A DNA stretch of 36,420 nucleotides from an uncultured Gammaproteobacteria bacterium (GTDB lineage: Bacteria; Pseudomonadota; Gammaproteobacteria; GCA-2729495). The notes beneath the pieces were generated by a model. It did no database searches, was not told the origin of the DNA, and saw only the letters and a program-made list of their open reading frames with translations. Location: assembly GCA_947258805.1 (NCBI GenBank), contig CAMYJV010000012.1, forward strand, positions 1-36,420, read 5' to 3'. The position numbers were made by a program, and so were the translations under genes. Of the stretch, positions 1-8,232 are shown one piece after another. Within the stretch, counting starts at the first letter, position 1. Each line of letters opens with the position of its first letter.

Positions 1-904
1 ACGCATCGCGCAGTGCGCGCTCCGGATTGCCGATGCAGACCACGCAGGTGTCGGCTGGCAGGTAGTCCCAGAACGTTGCTGCTGCATCAAAGAACAGCGG
101 CAGGTAATTTTCGATGCCCGCGGGCAGCCGTTGTTCGCTGACCTCGCGGTAGATCACCGAGTTGGCTGGATTGCCTTCGAAGCGCGCGCGGTAACGCAGG
201 CGGAAAGCCTTGACGGCGTCCGCGTCAATCGGGATCTCCCGGGCCGGCAACGTGTCCAGGGTGTCCACCTGGCCGGTCGTAAGCTGCGAATCGGGATCGA
301 ACTCGCGAATGGACTCAATTTCTTTATCCAGGAAATCCACCCGCACCGGCTGGTTGTGGCCGGTGGGGTAGAGGTCCACCAGGGAGCCGCGCACGGCGTA
401 TTCGCCGTGGGTGCTGACCTGCGAGACGCGTTGGTAACCGGCATCATCGAGTTGCCGCCGAAATTCGGCCGGATCCAGGCGCTGGCCAGCGCGCAGTTCA
501 ATGCCCCGGGACCGCAGGAAAACCGGGGGCGGCAAATGCGGCAGCAACGTCGGCGCTGCGGCCAGGAGAATCTGGCGGCCGCCCCAGGTAAGACGGCGCA
601 GCACGCGCAGACGTTCTGCAACCAGGTCCTGGTGCGGGCTGAAACTGTCGTAGGGGAGAACCTCGAGGTCCGGAAACAGCAGCACGTCCGGCCCGGCCGG
701 GCTGAAGAACTGGAGTTCCGCGGCCAGTCCCTCAGCGTCGGCGACATTCGGCGTCAGTACGAGCACCGGGCCATCGCGCAGCCGCGCAACGTCTGCCAAA
801 CACAGCGCCATCGCGCAGCCGCGGGCGCCACCCCAGTGCACACTGCGCGCGGCGGAGCCGGGCAATGGCAACCGGCCGCGCAGAAGCACGGACTCAGATA
901 TCAA
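1..904 (-). CDS. mfd: Transcription-repair coupling factor Mfd, N-terminal part (runs off the left edge)
   Basis: Mfd removes RNA polymerase stalled at DNA damage and recruits UvrA. About 301 N-terminal residues are present; the RNA polymerase-interacting domain, the RecG-like translocase and the C-terminal domain lie outside the window. The visible part matches the UvrB-like N-terminal module (domains 1a, 2 and 1b): HWGGARGCAMAL near residue 23, then LQFFSPAGPDVLLFPDLE, then GEYAVRGSLVDLYP. The start is a TTG at 904-902 with GGAG about 8 nt upstream; no better in-frame start precedes the conserved SVLLRGRLPLPG. An open frame on the opposite strand (131-925) is a shadow. The small exported gene lies 84 bp upstream on the same strand. 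Confidence 0.93.
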   Translation of the reverse strand, partial: MISESVLLRGRLPLPGSAARSVHWGGARGCAMALCLADVARLRDGPVLVLTPNVADAEGLAAELQFFSPAGPDVLLFPDLEVLPYDSFSPHQDLVAERLRVLRRLTWGGRQILLAAAPTLLPHLPPPVFLRSRGIELRAGQRLDPAEFRRQLDDAGYQRVSQVSTHGEYAVRGSLVDLYPTGHNQPVRVDFLDKEIESIREFDPDSQLTTGQVDTLDTLPAREIPIDADAVKAFRLRYRARFEGNPANSVIYREVSEQRLPAGIENYLPLFFDAAATFWDYLPADTCVVCIGNPERALRDA

Positions 905-988
905 GCGGGATCTCCGGCCGGTTAAACCACTATTATTTCACAGCACAGGCACCACTGACCTGCGTGTGTCGGGTCGGAGCGGACGGCG

Positions 989-1273
989 TCAGTTCTTCTG
1001 AACGGCGTGAATGACCCGGGAATATTCGAAGTACACAACGAAATTTGAGTACTCCCACCGGGAGATCGGCGGATCACCGACAGCGGAATTCTTCGTCGCC
1101 GGTTGGCCCCAGGTGGACGCGACTTTGTCCATGGTCATCCCGCGCGAGGGGCGCTGGGTGGCTGACGAGCTGGCCTGCTCGACGCCGTCTAGCAGCAACG
1201 TCTCCGCCGCTGCGGGCAGAGTGGGCACGGCGACCAGGGCCGAGATCAGCAGGGCCGGTAAACGGCGGAACAT
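989..1273 (-). CDS. Small exported protein with BamE/SmpA-like fold signature
   Basis: This 94-residue protein of unassigned role begins with a clear signal peptide (about residues 1-23, MFRRLP, a hydrophobic stretch, then PAAA before ETLL), so it is probably periplasmic. The rest has the pattern GMTMDKVASTWGQPATK, then ISRWEYSNFVVYFEYSRVIHAV. This G-M-x-x-x-x-V-x-x-x-W-G-x-P, W-x-Y, V-x-F arrangement resembles the helix-then-strand fold of BamE/OmlA-type domains. There is no lipobox cysteine, so it is not BamE itself. It is the gene immediately upstream of mfd on the same strand and diverges from sfsA. A GGGG run about 10 nt before the ATG may serve as ribosome binding site. The reality of the gene is well supported; its function is not. 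Confidence 0.8.
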   Translation of the reverse strand: MFRRLPALLISALVAVPTLPAAAETLLLDGVEQASSSATQRPSRGMTMDKVASTWGQPATKNSAVGDPPISRWEYSNFVVYFEYSRVIHAVQKN

Positions 1274-1405
1274 GGTATTTACCCCAAGCTATACTGCCTT
1301 CAGGGTATCATTGGCTCCGGGCGCAAAAAACAGAATGCTCTATGGACACGGCCAGCGGAATGGTGTAACGCGGCGACCGCTATCGGCGGCCAGCCGGTGT
1401 GAGCC

Positions 1406-2110
1406 GTGAGGTTTGCCGCCCCTCTGGCCGAGGCCCGTTTGCTGCGCCGCTACCAACGCTTTCTCGCCGACGTGGAGTGGCCCGACGGGCGTGTGGAGAC
1501 AGTGCACTGCCCCAATACCGGCTCAATGCTCGGCTGTCGCGAGCCCGGCTCACGGGTCTGGCTCAGCCGTTCGACGAATTCACGTCGCAAATATCCGTTG
1601 ACCTGGGAACTGGTGGAGAGCCAGGACGGCACGCTGGTCGGTATCAATACCCAGCGCACCAACAAGCTGGTGCGTGAGGGCCTCGACGCAGGCGCGATTG
1701 ACCGCCTCGGCGATTTCTATGAAATCCGGGCCGAAGTGCCGGTCCGGGGCACCCGGACGCGCGTCGATTTCCTTCTCAGCGATGGCCGCGGCGACTACTT
1801 CCTCGAGGTAAAGAATGTCACGGCGGCCGTGACTGGACGCCGGGCCCTGTTCCCCGACGCGGTGAGCGTCCGGGCCGCGCGACACGCACGGGAACTCGCC
1901 AGGCTTTGCCGGGCCGGGCAGCGGGCCGGAATGTTGTTCCTCGTGCAGCGTGACGATGTCGATGAAGTGTGTCCGGCCGACGAGATTGATCCGGACTACG
2001 GTCTGGCGCTGCGTGATGCAGCCGACGCCGGTGTGGACGTGCTCGCCTACCGGGCGCGGGTGACCCCGGAGGAGATTGTGGTCGATGCTGCCGTCGAGGT
2101 GGTGCTTTGA
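1406..2110 (+). CDS. sfsA: SfsA family DNA/RNA-binding nuclease-like protein
   Basis: The 234-residue length is normal for SfsA, named for stimulating sugar fermentation in E. coli; the family combines an OB-fold-like N-terminus with a PD-(D/E)XK-type nuclease core. Visible motifs are VHCPNTGSMLGC (about residues 33-44), GINTQRTNKLVREGL (about 80-94), and the core RVDFLLSDGRGDYFLEVKNVT, whose Asp and E-V-K match the nuclease-fold acidic and lysine residues, followed by FPDAVSVRAARHARELARL. Translation most likely starts at GTG 1406, which gives the family N-terminus RFAAPLAEARLLRRYQRFLADVE. It ends 22 bp before the first lol gene on the same strand, so co-transcription is plausible. The cellular role in this organism is not inferable. 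Confidence 0.93.
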   Translation: MRFAAPLAEARLLRRYQRFLADVEWPDGRVETVHCPNTGSMLGCREPGSRVWLSRSTNSRRKYPLTWELVESQDGTLVGINTQRTNKLVREGLDAGAIDRLGDFYEIRAEVPVRGTRTRVDFLLSDGRGDYFLEVKNVTAAVTGRRALFPDAVSVRAARHARELARLCRAGQRAGMLFLVQRDDVDEVCPADEIDPDYGLALRDAADAGVDVLAYRARVTPEEIVVDAAVEVVL

Positions 2111-2132
2111 GCTGCGCGGGAGACCTGCCGGC

Positions 2133-3371
2133 ATGATGCGCCCCGTGACCGTCTTCGTCGCGCTTCGTTATCTGCGCGAACACCGGGACAACTCATTCGC
2201 GTCGTTTGTGACCGTGGCTTCCGTGATCGGTGTCGCCCTGGGTGTTGCCGCACTGATCGTGGTGCTGTCGGTAATGAACGGCTTCGAAAACGAACTGCGC
2301 GATCGTCTGCTGAGCATGGCCGGACATGCAACGGTCGACGCGACAGACCCTGCCGTGCTGGAAGATCTGCGCCGCTGGCCGGGCGTGACGGCGGCGGCGC
2401 CCTTTGTCGATCTGGAGGCCATGCTGTCTTCCGGCGGCAGCCTGGCCGGGGGCGTGCTCAGCGGCATCGATCCGGTGGCAGAGCGGTCTATGTCCGGTCT
2501 GGAAGATCACCTGCGCGGGGGTGGGCTCGATGACCTGGTGGCGGGGTCGCGCGCCATGATTCTTGGTCGCGCGCTGGCGCTGCGGCTTGGTGTGCAGGTG
2601 GGTGATCCGGTGACGGTGATGGTCCCGGGCCGCGGTTCCAACGGCCGGCTGCGCACGTCGTTGCGAGAGTTTCGGCTGGCCGGTGTCTTCGAGCTCGGCC
2701 TGCGCGACCACGATAGTGTGCGCGCACTGGTGCACATCGACGACGCCAGGCGCGTCGCCGGCGAGGCGGGCGCCGGCGGCGGCATCCGGGTCCGCACGGA
2801 CAACGTGCTGGCTGCGCCGGAAATTATCCGTGCCTGGGCTGGTGACTGGGCCAGTCGAAACGGGGCAGCACCCACTGTGCGGGACTGGACCCAGGACAAC
2901 GCGACCTATTTTCGCGCGGTGCGGATCGAGAAACTGATGATGACCTTGCTGCTGTCATTGATCGTTGCGGTGGCCGCATTCAATATAGTCGCCACCCTGG
3001 TGATGGTGGTGACCGACAAGCGTGGCGGGATCGCGATCCTGCGGACCCTGGGTTATTCCCGCAGCTCCGTAATGACCATATTCGCCGTGCAGGGACTGGT
3101 GGTTGGCTGGTGCGGCGTACTGACTGGGGTTGCGCTGGGCGTTGTGCTGGCTGTGAACGTAGAGACCGTCGCGCCGGCGCTCGAGAGACTGTTCGGTTTC
3201 GAGTTCATGCCCGCTGAGGTTTACTACCTGACTTCGCTACCGGCCGATCTGCGCGTGGCCGATGTCACCTGGATTTCGGTCATCGCCCTCGCGATGACTG
3301 CGGTGGCGACGATTTATCCTGCGCTGCGAGCGGCCAGCGTCGCGCCGGCCGAAGTCTTGCGTTACGAGTGA
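2133..3371 (+). CDS. LolC/LolE-family lipoprotein-releasing permease (first copy)
   Basis: This is an inner-membrane subunit of the LolCDE ABC transporter, which extracts outer-membrane lipoproteins and passes them to LolA. The 412-residue protein has the family layout: an N-terminal TM helix ending in LIVVLSVMNGFENELRDRLL (residues about 40-59), a large periplasmic domain, then three C-terminal TM helices with AAFNIVATLVMVVTDKRGGIAILRTLG. The tail YPALRAASVAPAEVLRYE is typical. ATG 2133 is chosen because it directly precedes RPVTVFVALRYLREHRDN, has GGGAG about 10 nt upstream, and avoids overlap with sfsA; ATG 2136 is equally possible. It overlaps the next permease by 4 bp. I cannot say from sequence alone whether it is the LolC or the LolE equivalent. 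Confidence 0.93.
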   Translation: MMRPVTVFVALRYLREHRDNSFASFVTVASVIGVALGVAALIVVLSVMNGFENELRDRLLSMAGHATVDATDPAVLEDLRRWPGVTAAAPFVDLEAMLSSGGSLAGGVLSGIDPVAERSMSGLEDHLRGGGLDDLVAGSRAMILGRALALRLGVQVGDPVTVMVPGRGSNGRLRTSLREFRLAGVFELGLRDHDSVRALVHIDDARRVAGEAGAGGGIRVRTDNVLAAPEIIRAWAGDWASRNGAAPTVRDWTQDNATYFRAVRIEKLMMTLLLSLIVAVAAFNIVATLVMVVTDKRGGIAILRTLGYSRSSVMTIFAVQGLVVGWCGVLTGVALGVVLAVNVETVAPALERLFGFEFMPAEVYYLTSLPADLRVADVTWISVIALAMTAVATIYPALRAASVAPAEVLRYE

Positions 3372-4639
3372 GTGCCGCATCGATGTTTCGCATTTTCGAG
3401 TCTTACGAGCTGCGTGTTGGCGCACGCTACTTACGGTCGCGCAGTCGCAATCGCTTCGTGTCGTTTATTTCTTCGATTTCGGTGCTGGGTATCGCCCTGG
3501 CGGTAGCCGTACTGATCGTGGTGCTGTCGGTAATGAACGGCTTCGAGTACGAGGTACGAACGCGCATTCTGAGTGTGGTTTCGCACGGTGCTATCACCGG
3601 CTGGCAGGGGCGTATGGACGACTGGAGCGTGGTGCGGGACATCGCAGCCGCGAATCCGGAAACACGAGCCGTCGCCAGGTTTGTCAGTGGGCAGGGGATG
3701 CTCGTGGGCGCCGAAGAAATTCGCGGGGTCGAGATACGCGGCATTGATCCGCCGCGCGAGGCGCGGGTGTCCGAGCTGCCGGCGCTGATGGAATCAGGCA
3801 GCCTGGACAGCCTCCAGCCCGGCACCTATGGCATTGTCATTGGCCGCAGCCTGGCCGAAGAGCTGGATGCTGGGGTGGGCGATCGGCTGATCCTGATGGT
3901 GGCCGAAGGCGTCACGACGCCCGCCGGGCTGGCACCGCGCATGCGGCGGTTCGAGGTTCGCGGCATTTTCTATGCCGGCATGTATGAGTACGACCGCGGG
4001 CTGGTATTCGTGAACGTGCAGGACGCCGCACGATTGCTGCGGTTGGGCGACGCGGTCTCCGGTATTCGCATCGCGCTGGACGATGCCATGCGGGCGCCCG
4101 TGGTGGTCCGCGACATCGCTCGGTCTCTCGGGCAGGACGTCTATATTACGGACTGGACCCGGCAGCACGCGAACTTCTTCCGCTCTATCCAGCTGACCAA
4201 GACCATAATCTTCGTGATCCTGCTGCTGGTCGTTGCTGTCGCCGCTTTCAATATCGTGTCGACACTGGTCATGGTCGTGCGGGAGAAGCGTGGTGATATT
4301 GCGATTCTCCGTACCCTCGGGGCGGCGCCAGCCGGCATTCTTCGTATCTTCGTGACCCAGGGCGCCATGATTGGTCTGTTAGGCACTGCACTCGGGGTGT
4401 TGCTGGGCCTGCTCATTGCCGCCAATCTGGACAGTATCGTGGCCTTGATAGAACGACTGTTCGGCATGAAGTTTCTGGCTCCCGACGTGTACTTCATCAG
4501 TGATTTTCCCAGCCGGATTCGAATTGGCGACGTATTGCAGGTTGGCGGTATTGCATTGCTGCTGACGCTGTTGTCGACGCTGTATCCCGCCTGGCGGGGG
4601 GCACGCACGGCGCCGGCGCAGGCGCTGCGGCACGAGTAA
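3368..4639 (+). CDS. LolC/LolE-family lipoprotein-releasing permease (second copy)
   Basis: This second permease of the Lol transporter has up to 423 residues. Its architecture is the same: N-terminal TM helix with LIVVLSVMNGFEYEVRTRIL, periplasmic domain with GVEIRGIDPPREARVSELP and DVYITDWTRQHANFFRSI, then FNIVSTLVMVVREKRGDIAILRTLGA and FLAPDVYFISDFPSRI. The last two resemble the C-terminal half of E. coli LolE and LolC. The GTG at 3368 overlaps the previous stop (GTGA), suggesting translational coupling; ATG 3383, giving MFRIFESYELRVGARYLRSR, fits the family N-terminus better and is a strong alternative. The gene shares a 36-bp identical segment with its neighbour over the MNGFE motif. Two diverged permeases plus one ATPase match a heterodimeric LolCE with LolD2. 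Confidence 0.93.
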   Translation: MSAASMFRIFESYELRVGARYLRSRSRNRFVSFISSISVLGIALAVAVLIVVLSVMNGFEYEVRTRILSVVSHGAITGWQGRMDDWSVVRDIAAANPETRAVARFVSGQGMLVGAEEIRGVEIRGIDPPREARVSELPALMESGSLDSLQPGTYGIVIGRSLAEELDAGVGDRLILMVAEGVTTPAGLAPRMRRFEVRGIFYAGMYEYDRGLVFVNVQDAARLLRLGDAVSGIRIALDDAMRAPVVVRDIARSLGQDVYITDWTRQHANFFRSIQLTKTIIFVILLLVVAVAAFNIVSTLVMVVREKRGDIAILRTLGAAPAGILRIFVTQGAMIGLLGTALGVLLGLLIAANLDSIVALIERLFGMKFLAPDVYFISDFPSRIRIGDVLQVGGIALLLTLLSTLYPAWRGARTAPAQALRHE

Positions 4640-4648
4640 GGACCCACC

Positions 4649-5374
4649 ATGGCGGCACCTATGACCGACGAAGAACGAGCGACGCTGCCGCTGGTCTGCG
4701 AAGACCTGCAAAAGAGTTTCGCGGAGGGTCCGTCAGTACTGCATGTGCTCCAGGGCGCAGACCTCGTGGTGCGACCTGGAGAAACGCTCGCGATTGTTGG
4801 TGCGTCGGGCGCGGGCAAGACAACGCTTCTGCAGTTGCTGGGCGGACTCGACCGCGCGACTGCCGGCAGCGTCAGGATTTTTGGCGAAGATCTCGCCAGC
4901 CTGTCGCCCACCGCCCGCGGCGAACTCAGGAATCGGGCACTGGGTTTCGTTTACCAGTTCCATCATCTGTTGCCCGAGTTCAATGCCGTAGAAAACGTCG
5001 CGATGCCGCTGTTGCTCAGACGTTTGCCGCTGGCGGAAGTGCACGACAAAGCCGCCGGCCTGCTTGAGCGCGTGGGTCTGGGTGATCGGCTCGATCACCG
5101 TCCGGGTGAACTGTCGGGCGGCGAGCGTCAGCGAGTGGCTGTAGCGCGCGCGCTGGTCACCGATCCTGCGGTTGTGCTGGCCGACGAGCCCACCGGCAAT
5201 CTCGATCCGGCTACCGGTGAACGGGTACTAAAGCTGATGCTGGCACTGAACCGCGAAAGCGGCGCCAGCCTGGTGCTCGTCACTCACGATGCCGCCATCG
5301 CCCGCCGGATGGAGCGCGTGTTGCAACTGCACGATGGCCGGCTGCGGGACGTATCGGCAGACTACCGCGTCTGA
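4649..5374 (+). CDS. lolD: Lipoprotein-releasing ABC transporter ATPase LolD
   Basis: This cytoplasmic ATPase powers the LolCE permeases. The 241 residues contain all ABC motifs: Walker A GASGAGKT (51-58), Q-loop in [21 protein letters not shown], signature [15 protein letters not shown], Walker [13 protein letters not shown] and H-loop VLVTHD. The [12 protein letters not shown] segment is characteristic of LolD within the MacB/LolD-like ATPases. The start ATG 4649 has AAGGA 7 nt upstream and lies 9 bp after the second permease. The 3' end overlaps the convergent DUF2062 gene by 13 bp, so no separate terminator fits between them. An operon of two lolC/E paralogues followed by lolD supports the assignment. 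Confidence 0.95.
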   Translation: MAAPMTDEERATLPLVCEDLQKSFAEGPSVLHVLQGADLVVRPGETLAIVGASGAGKTTLLQLLGGLDRATAGSVRIFGEDLASLSPTARGELRNRALGFVYQFHHLLPEFNAVENVAMPLLLRRLPLAEVHDKAAGLLERVGLGDRLDHRPGELSGGERQRVAVARALVTDPAVVLADEPTGNLDPATGERVLKLMLALNRESGASLVLVTHDAAIARRMERVLQLHDGRLRDVSADYRV

Positions 5375-5910
5375 CGGCTGGCGCGCCCGGCAGGGTTACT
5401 CGCGCGCTGCCGGCGCCGATAACGTGCAGCGACCGCCATGCGCCAGGCGACGCTGACGAACACATAGGCGGTAGAGGCGACAACCGTGGCGGTAACCACT
5501 GAGCCGAGCAGCAGCGGGCGCCAGTAACGCGGCAGATCTTCGATCACCCAACGCCAGGATGTGTCAATGCTGAAGGGCTCTGGCGGCAATTCGAGTATCA
5601 GCACGCCGAGTTGGTATTCAAACCAGTAAATCGGCACCCACGTGATGGGGTTGGTGATGAATACGGCGGCGAAGGCCACCGGCAGATTGACCCGGAACAG
5701 GATTGCCGCGAGCGGGGCCAGCACTGACTGCGCGGGCAGTGGCAGCAGTGCAATGAACAAGCCTAGCCAGATTGCGCCGGTGACGCTGCGCCGGCTGACG
5801 GCGAAGAAAGTCGGGTGCCTGAGCACCACCTCGAAGGGCCGCAGGTACCAGGGGTGCTCGCGATCCCGCGGAAACTCGGCGGAAATTCGCCTGAAAAAAC
5901 GTCTGGGCAT
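5362..5910 (-). CDS. DUF2062 membrane protein
   Basis: This 182-residue membrane protein is of unknown function. Two hydrophobic regions flank the family hallmark: [20 protein letters not shown], then [20 protein letters not shown], where the small-residue and N-P-x-T-x-x-P-x-Y motif is diagnostic of DUF2062. A third helix ([20 protein letters not shown]) precedes a basic C-terminus rich in Arg, probably cytoplasmic. It is encoded against its neighbours, convergent with lolD (13-bp overlap) and divergent from comEC. A gene of this family also lies between lolCDE and comEC in Pseudomonas, as far as I recall, so the position looks ancestral. Confidence 0.9.
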   Translation of the reverse strand: MPRRFFRRISAEFPRDREHPWYLRPFEVVLRHPTFFAVSRRSVTGAIWLGLFIALLPLPAQSVLAPLAAILFRVNLPVAFAAVFITNPITWVPIYWFEYQLGVLILELPPEPFSIDTSWRWVIEDLPRYWRPLLLGSVVTATVVASTAYVFVSVAWRMAVAARYRRRQRASNPAGRASRQTR

Positions 5911-6007
5911 AGCTTAGTTTTTCGCGACACGCTGTTCGACCGTCATCGCACGCTCGGTGCGAGGTGGGCAGACCCCCGATTATCATGCATTCGGCGCGCG
6001 AAAGAAC

Positions 6008-8182
6008 ATGGCACTTGCCTCGTGGTCCTCCCTTGCGCTGCTGGGCGCCGTCCTCTGGTGGCCGGCTGGCTGGCCAACCCCGCTGGCCCCGGAAATCATC
6101 GCTCTGCTCGTGATGGGCGCGAGCCTGTTGGAAGGCCGCAAGGCATTCGTGCTGCTGCTGCCCGTTGCCTGCACACTGTTGCAGGCGGAGCGCAACCTGG
6201 CAGATCGCCTGCCCGTCGCGGCAGCCGGGCGCGACTTCATAGTGCGCGGACAGGTTTGCGACTTTCCCCGGCGCAGCGGGCGGGCGTTGCGGTTTCCACT
6301 GTATCTGGACTCGCGTCTCAGTGCCCCTGGACTGCCGGCCCGGGTTCAGCTGGCTTGGTACGACCCGGTAGTGTTGCCGCGCGCCGGGGACAGCTGGCAG
6401 TTCGTGGTCCGACTGCGGCCGCCGCGTACGCTGGCGCTACGATCTCCTGGATCGCTACTGCGAGGCGACGCGAGTGCACTCGATGGCGCGTACCACGGGC
6501 TACACGGCGACCATGGCGATCCGTCTGCTGGCCGCCGGCCACTTCGCCGAGCAGGCGCTCACCTGATGGCGATTTCAGGCCTGCACATTGGGCTGCTGGC
6601 AGGCGCAGCATTGCTGGCCGCCCGCGCCGTCGGCTACCTGCTGGTCCGCTGTGGGTGCTGTTTATCGCCGCGCCGGTTGGGCCTCGTATCGGCCCTGGTG
6701 GTGGCCGCTGGTTATGCGGGGCTGGCCGGATTTGCACTACCCACGCGACGGGCATTGCTGATGCTGGCCATCTTCATCCTTTTCAGTCTGACAGGCCGGG
6801 CCGTGGCCGCGTGGACGACGCTGACCGTTACGTTGTGGCTGGTGTTGGTCAGTGATGGCCTGAGCCTGCTCACAGCCGGCTTCTGGCTGTCGTTTGGTGC
6901 CGTGGCCGTGCTGTTGACCGCAACCCTGGCATGTTCGCGCGGGGATAAACGCAACGCGCTCGTCCAGAGAATAGGCGCTCTGGGTGATGCGCAGTGGCGA
7001 GTGTTCCTGGGCCTGGCACCGGTCGGGGCACTGTGTTTCGGCGTGCTGGCGCCCGTCTCGCCGTTGGCCAATTTTGTGGCTGTGCCGCTGTTTGGTGTCG
7101 CCATCATGCCGCTGGCGCTGGCTGGCGTTGTCCTGGCGGCAACGGGTATCTCGACCGCGCCGCTGCTGTCGGCGGCGGATCTCTTGCAAGGCCTGCTCGA
7201 CTGGCTGGCGTGGCTCGATATCGGCGCCTGGCCGGCACCGGCCCCGCCCGCCTGGTATTGGCCCATGGCCGCCGTCGCGACCGTGACGTTGTTGTGGCCT
7301 CGTCCCATGCCAGGTCGGTGGCTGGCCGTGGGCCTGTTGCTGCTTGCCCCATTACTCGCACCGCGTTCGCCCGCGGCAGATGCAGTCCGGGTGCAGGTCC
7401 TGGACGTCGGCCAGGGCCTCGCTGTTATCGTACAAACGCGCAGGCACGCGCTGGTGTATGACACCGGGCCGGCCTTCGGGGCTGGCGACGCCGGCCTTGC
7501 CGTGGTGTTGCCGGCGCTGCGTCAGGCTGGAATTCGCCGTGTCGATGCGATCGTTGTTTCACATGGCGACAACGATCACGCCGGAGGCCTCGCCAGCCTG
7601 CACGCGGCGCACCCGCAAGCCTTTGTGCTGGCGCCCCGACCGTCAGCCGTTGCGGCGCCCGCGGCAGATTGCCGACGGGGTCAGGGCTGGGCGTGGGATG
7701 GCGTCAAGTTTCGGTTCCTCCACCCGAGCCCGGGTTTTGTCCGCGGACCCAGCAACGACAGGTCATGCGTACTCCTGGTGCAGGCCGCCGGCGCATCGCT
7801 GCTGCTGCCAGGTGACGTGAGCCGGCGGGGGGAAGCCAATTTTGCCGGCCAGTTGCCGCCAGAGGGGGTCGACCTGGTGGTCGCACCCCATCATGGCAGC
7901 GCCACGTCATCCTCCCAGCTGCTGGTCAAGCGAAGTCGTCCTCGCTACGTGGCTTTCACCGCTGGCCACCTGAACCGCTGGGGCTTTCCGCGGCCCTCGG
8001 TGCTTGCCCGCTGGCAGCGAACAGGTGCCTGCCTGGTGAATACCGCCAGCGAGGGAACCCTGCTCTTCGACCTGCGGGATGGCCGCCTGGCGCTGCAGAA
8101 TCGCCACCGCCGGGATGCCGCCCGCGCCTGGACGCTGCCGCCCGGCGAACCGGAGTGCGGCGCCGACGACACAACGCTGTAA
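6008..8182 (+). CDS. comEC: DNA internalization/competence protein ComEC/Rec2 (internally rearranged)
   Basis: ComEC forms the inner-membrane channel for DNA uptake in competent bacteria. Three recognisable parts are present: an N-terminal DUF4131/OB-like region ending in DSWQFVVRLRPPR (about residue 140), the multi-TM competence domain starting at AHLMAISGLHIGLL (about residue 186), and a C-terminal metallo-beta-lactamase-like domain with VVSHGDNDHAGG and VVAPHHGS. Between the first two, the family normally has about 100 residues (FDYE-x-W-L, GYVR, then LRRTGT). Here there are about 45 residues without family resemblance. The DNA there encodes another protein in a different frame (see the pseudogene at 6420-6566). 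The frame stays open, but I expect the product to be impaired, unless the segment is an assembly artefact. ATG 6008 is preferred to an upstream GTG at 5957. Confidence 0.85.
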   Translation: MALASWSSLALLGAVLWWPAGWPTPLAPEIIALLVMGASLLEGRKAFVLLLPVACTLLQAERNLADRLPVAAAGRDFIVRGQVCDFPRRSGRALRFPLYLDSRLSAPGLPARVQLAWYDPVVLPRAGDSWQFVVRLRPPRTLALRSPGSLLRGDASALDGAYHGLHGDHGDPSAGRRPLRRAGAHLMAISGLHIGLLAGAALLAARAVGYLLVRCGCCLSPRRLGLVSALVVAAGYAGLAGFALPTRRALLMLAIFILFSLTGRAVAAWTTLTVTLWLVLVSDGLSLLTAGFWLSFGAVAVLLTATLACSRGDKRNALVQRIGALGDAQWRVFLGLAPVGALCFGVLAPVSPLANFVAVPLFGVAIMPLALAGVVLAATGISTAPLLSAADLLQGLLDWLAWLDIGAWPAPAPPAWYWPMAAVATVTLLWPRPMPGRWLAVGLLLLAPLLAPRSPAADAVRVQVLDVGQGLAVIVQTRRHALVYDTGPAFGAGDAGLAVVLPALRQAGIRRVDAIVVSHGDNDHAGGLASLHAAHPQAFVLAPRPSAVAAPAADCRRGQGWAWDGVKFRFLHPSPGFVRGPSNDRSCVLLVQAAGASLLLPGDVSRRGEANFAGQLPPEGVDLVVAPHHGSATSSSQLLVKRSRPRYVAFTAGHLNRWGFPRPSVLARWQRTGACLVNTASEGTLLFDLRDGRLALQNRHRRDAARAWTLPPGEPECGADDTTL
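6420..6566 (+). pseudogene. Saccharopine dehydrogenase-like C-terminal fragment embedded out of frame in comEC
   Basis: In the frame starting at 6420 (not the comEC frame), the DNA reads R-R-V-R, then WRYDLLDRYCEAT, then SMARTTGYTATMAIRLL, then AAGHFAEQALT and a stop at 6564-6566. From memory, the D-x-Y-x-E-x-T, then SMARTTGYT-x-T-A/M, then L-x-x-G-x-F arrangement matches the C-terminal domain of bacterial saccharopine dehydrogenase-family proteins (lysine metabolism). No other part of such a gene is present in the window. The fragment is about 147 bp, has normal codon use in this frame, and replaces ComEC codons. Its right end shares GCGCTCACCTG with the resumed ComEC reading (AHLM). It is a gene fragment, not a functional gene; the identity call is from memory, not from a search. 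Confidence 0.65.
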
Positions 8183-8232
8183 ACTGCCGCGCGCCGCGGT
8201 TATAGTTTTTTCTTTGTTGGCGCGTTCTGGGC

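Noticed and set aside
131..925. A 264-codon plus-strand open frame over mfd
   Set aside because: The minus strand carries clear Mfd sequence throughout; the plus frame shows no family motifs.
5957..6007. Earlier GTG start for comEC at 5957
   Set aside because: The added 17 residues are polar and unlike ComEC N-termini; ATG 6008 leads straight into the hydrophobic start.
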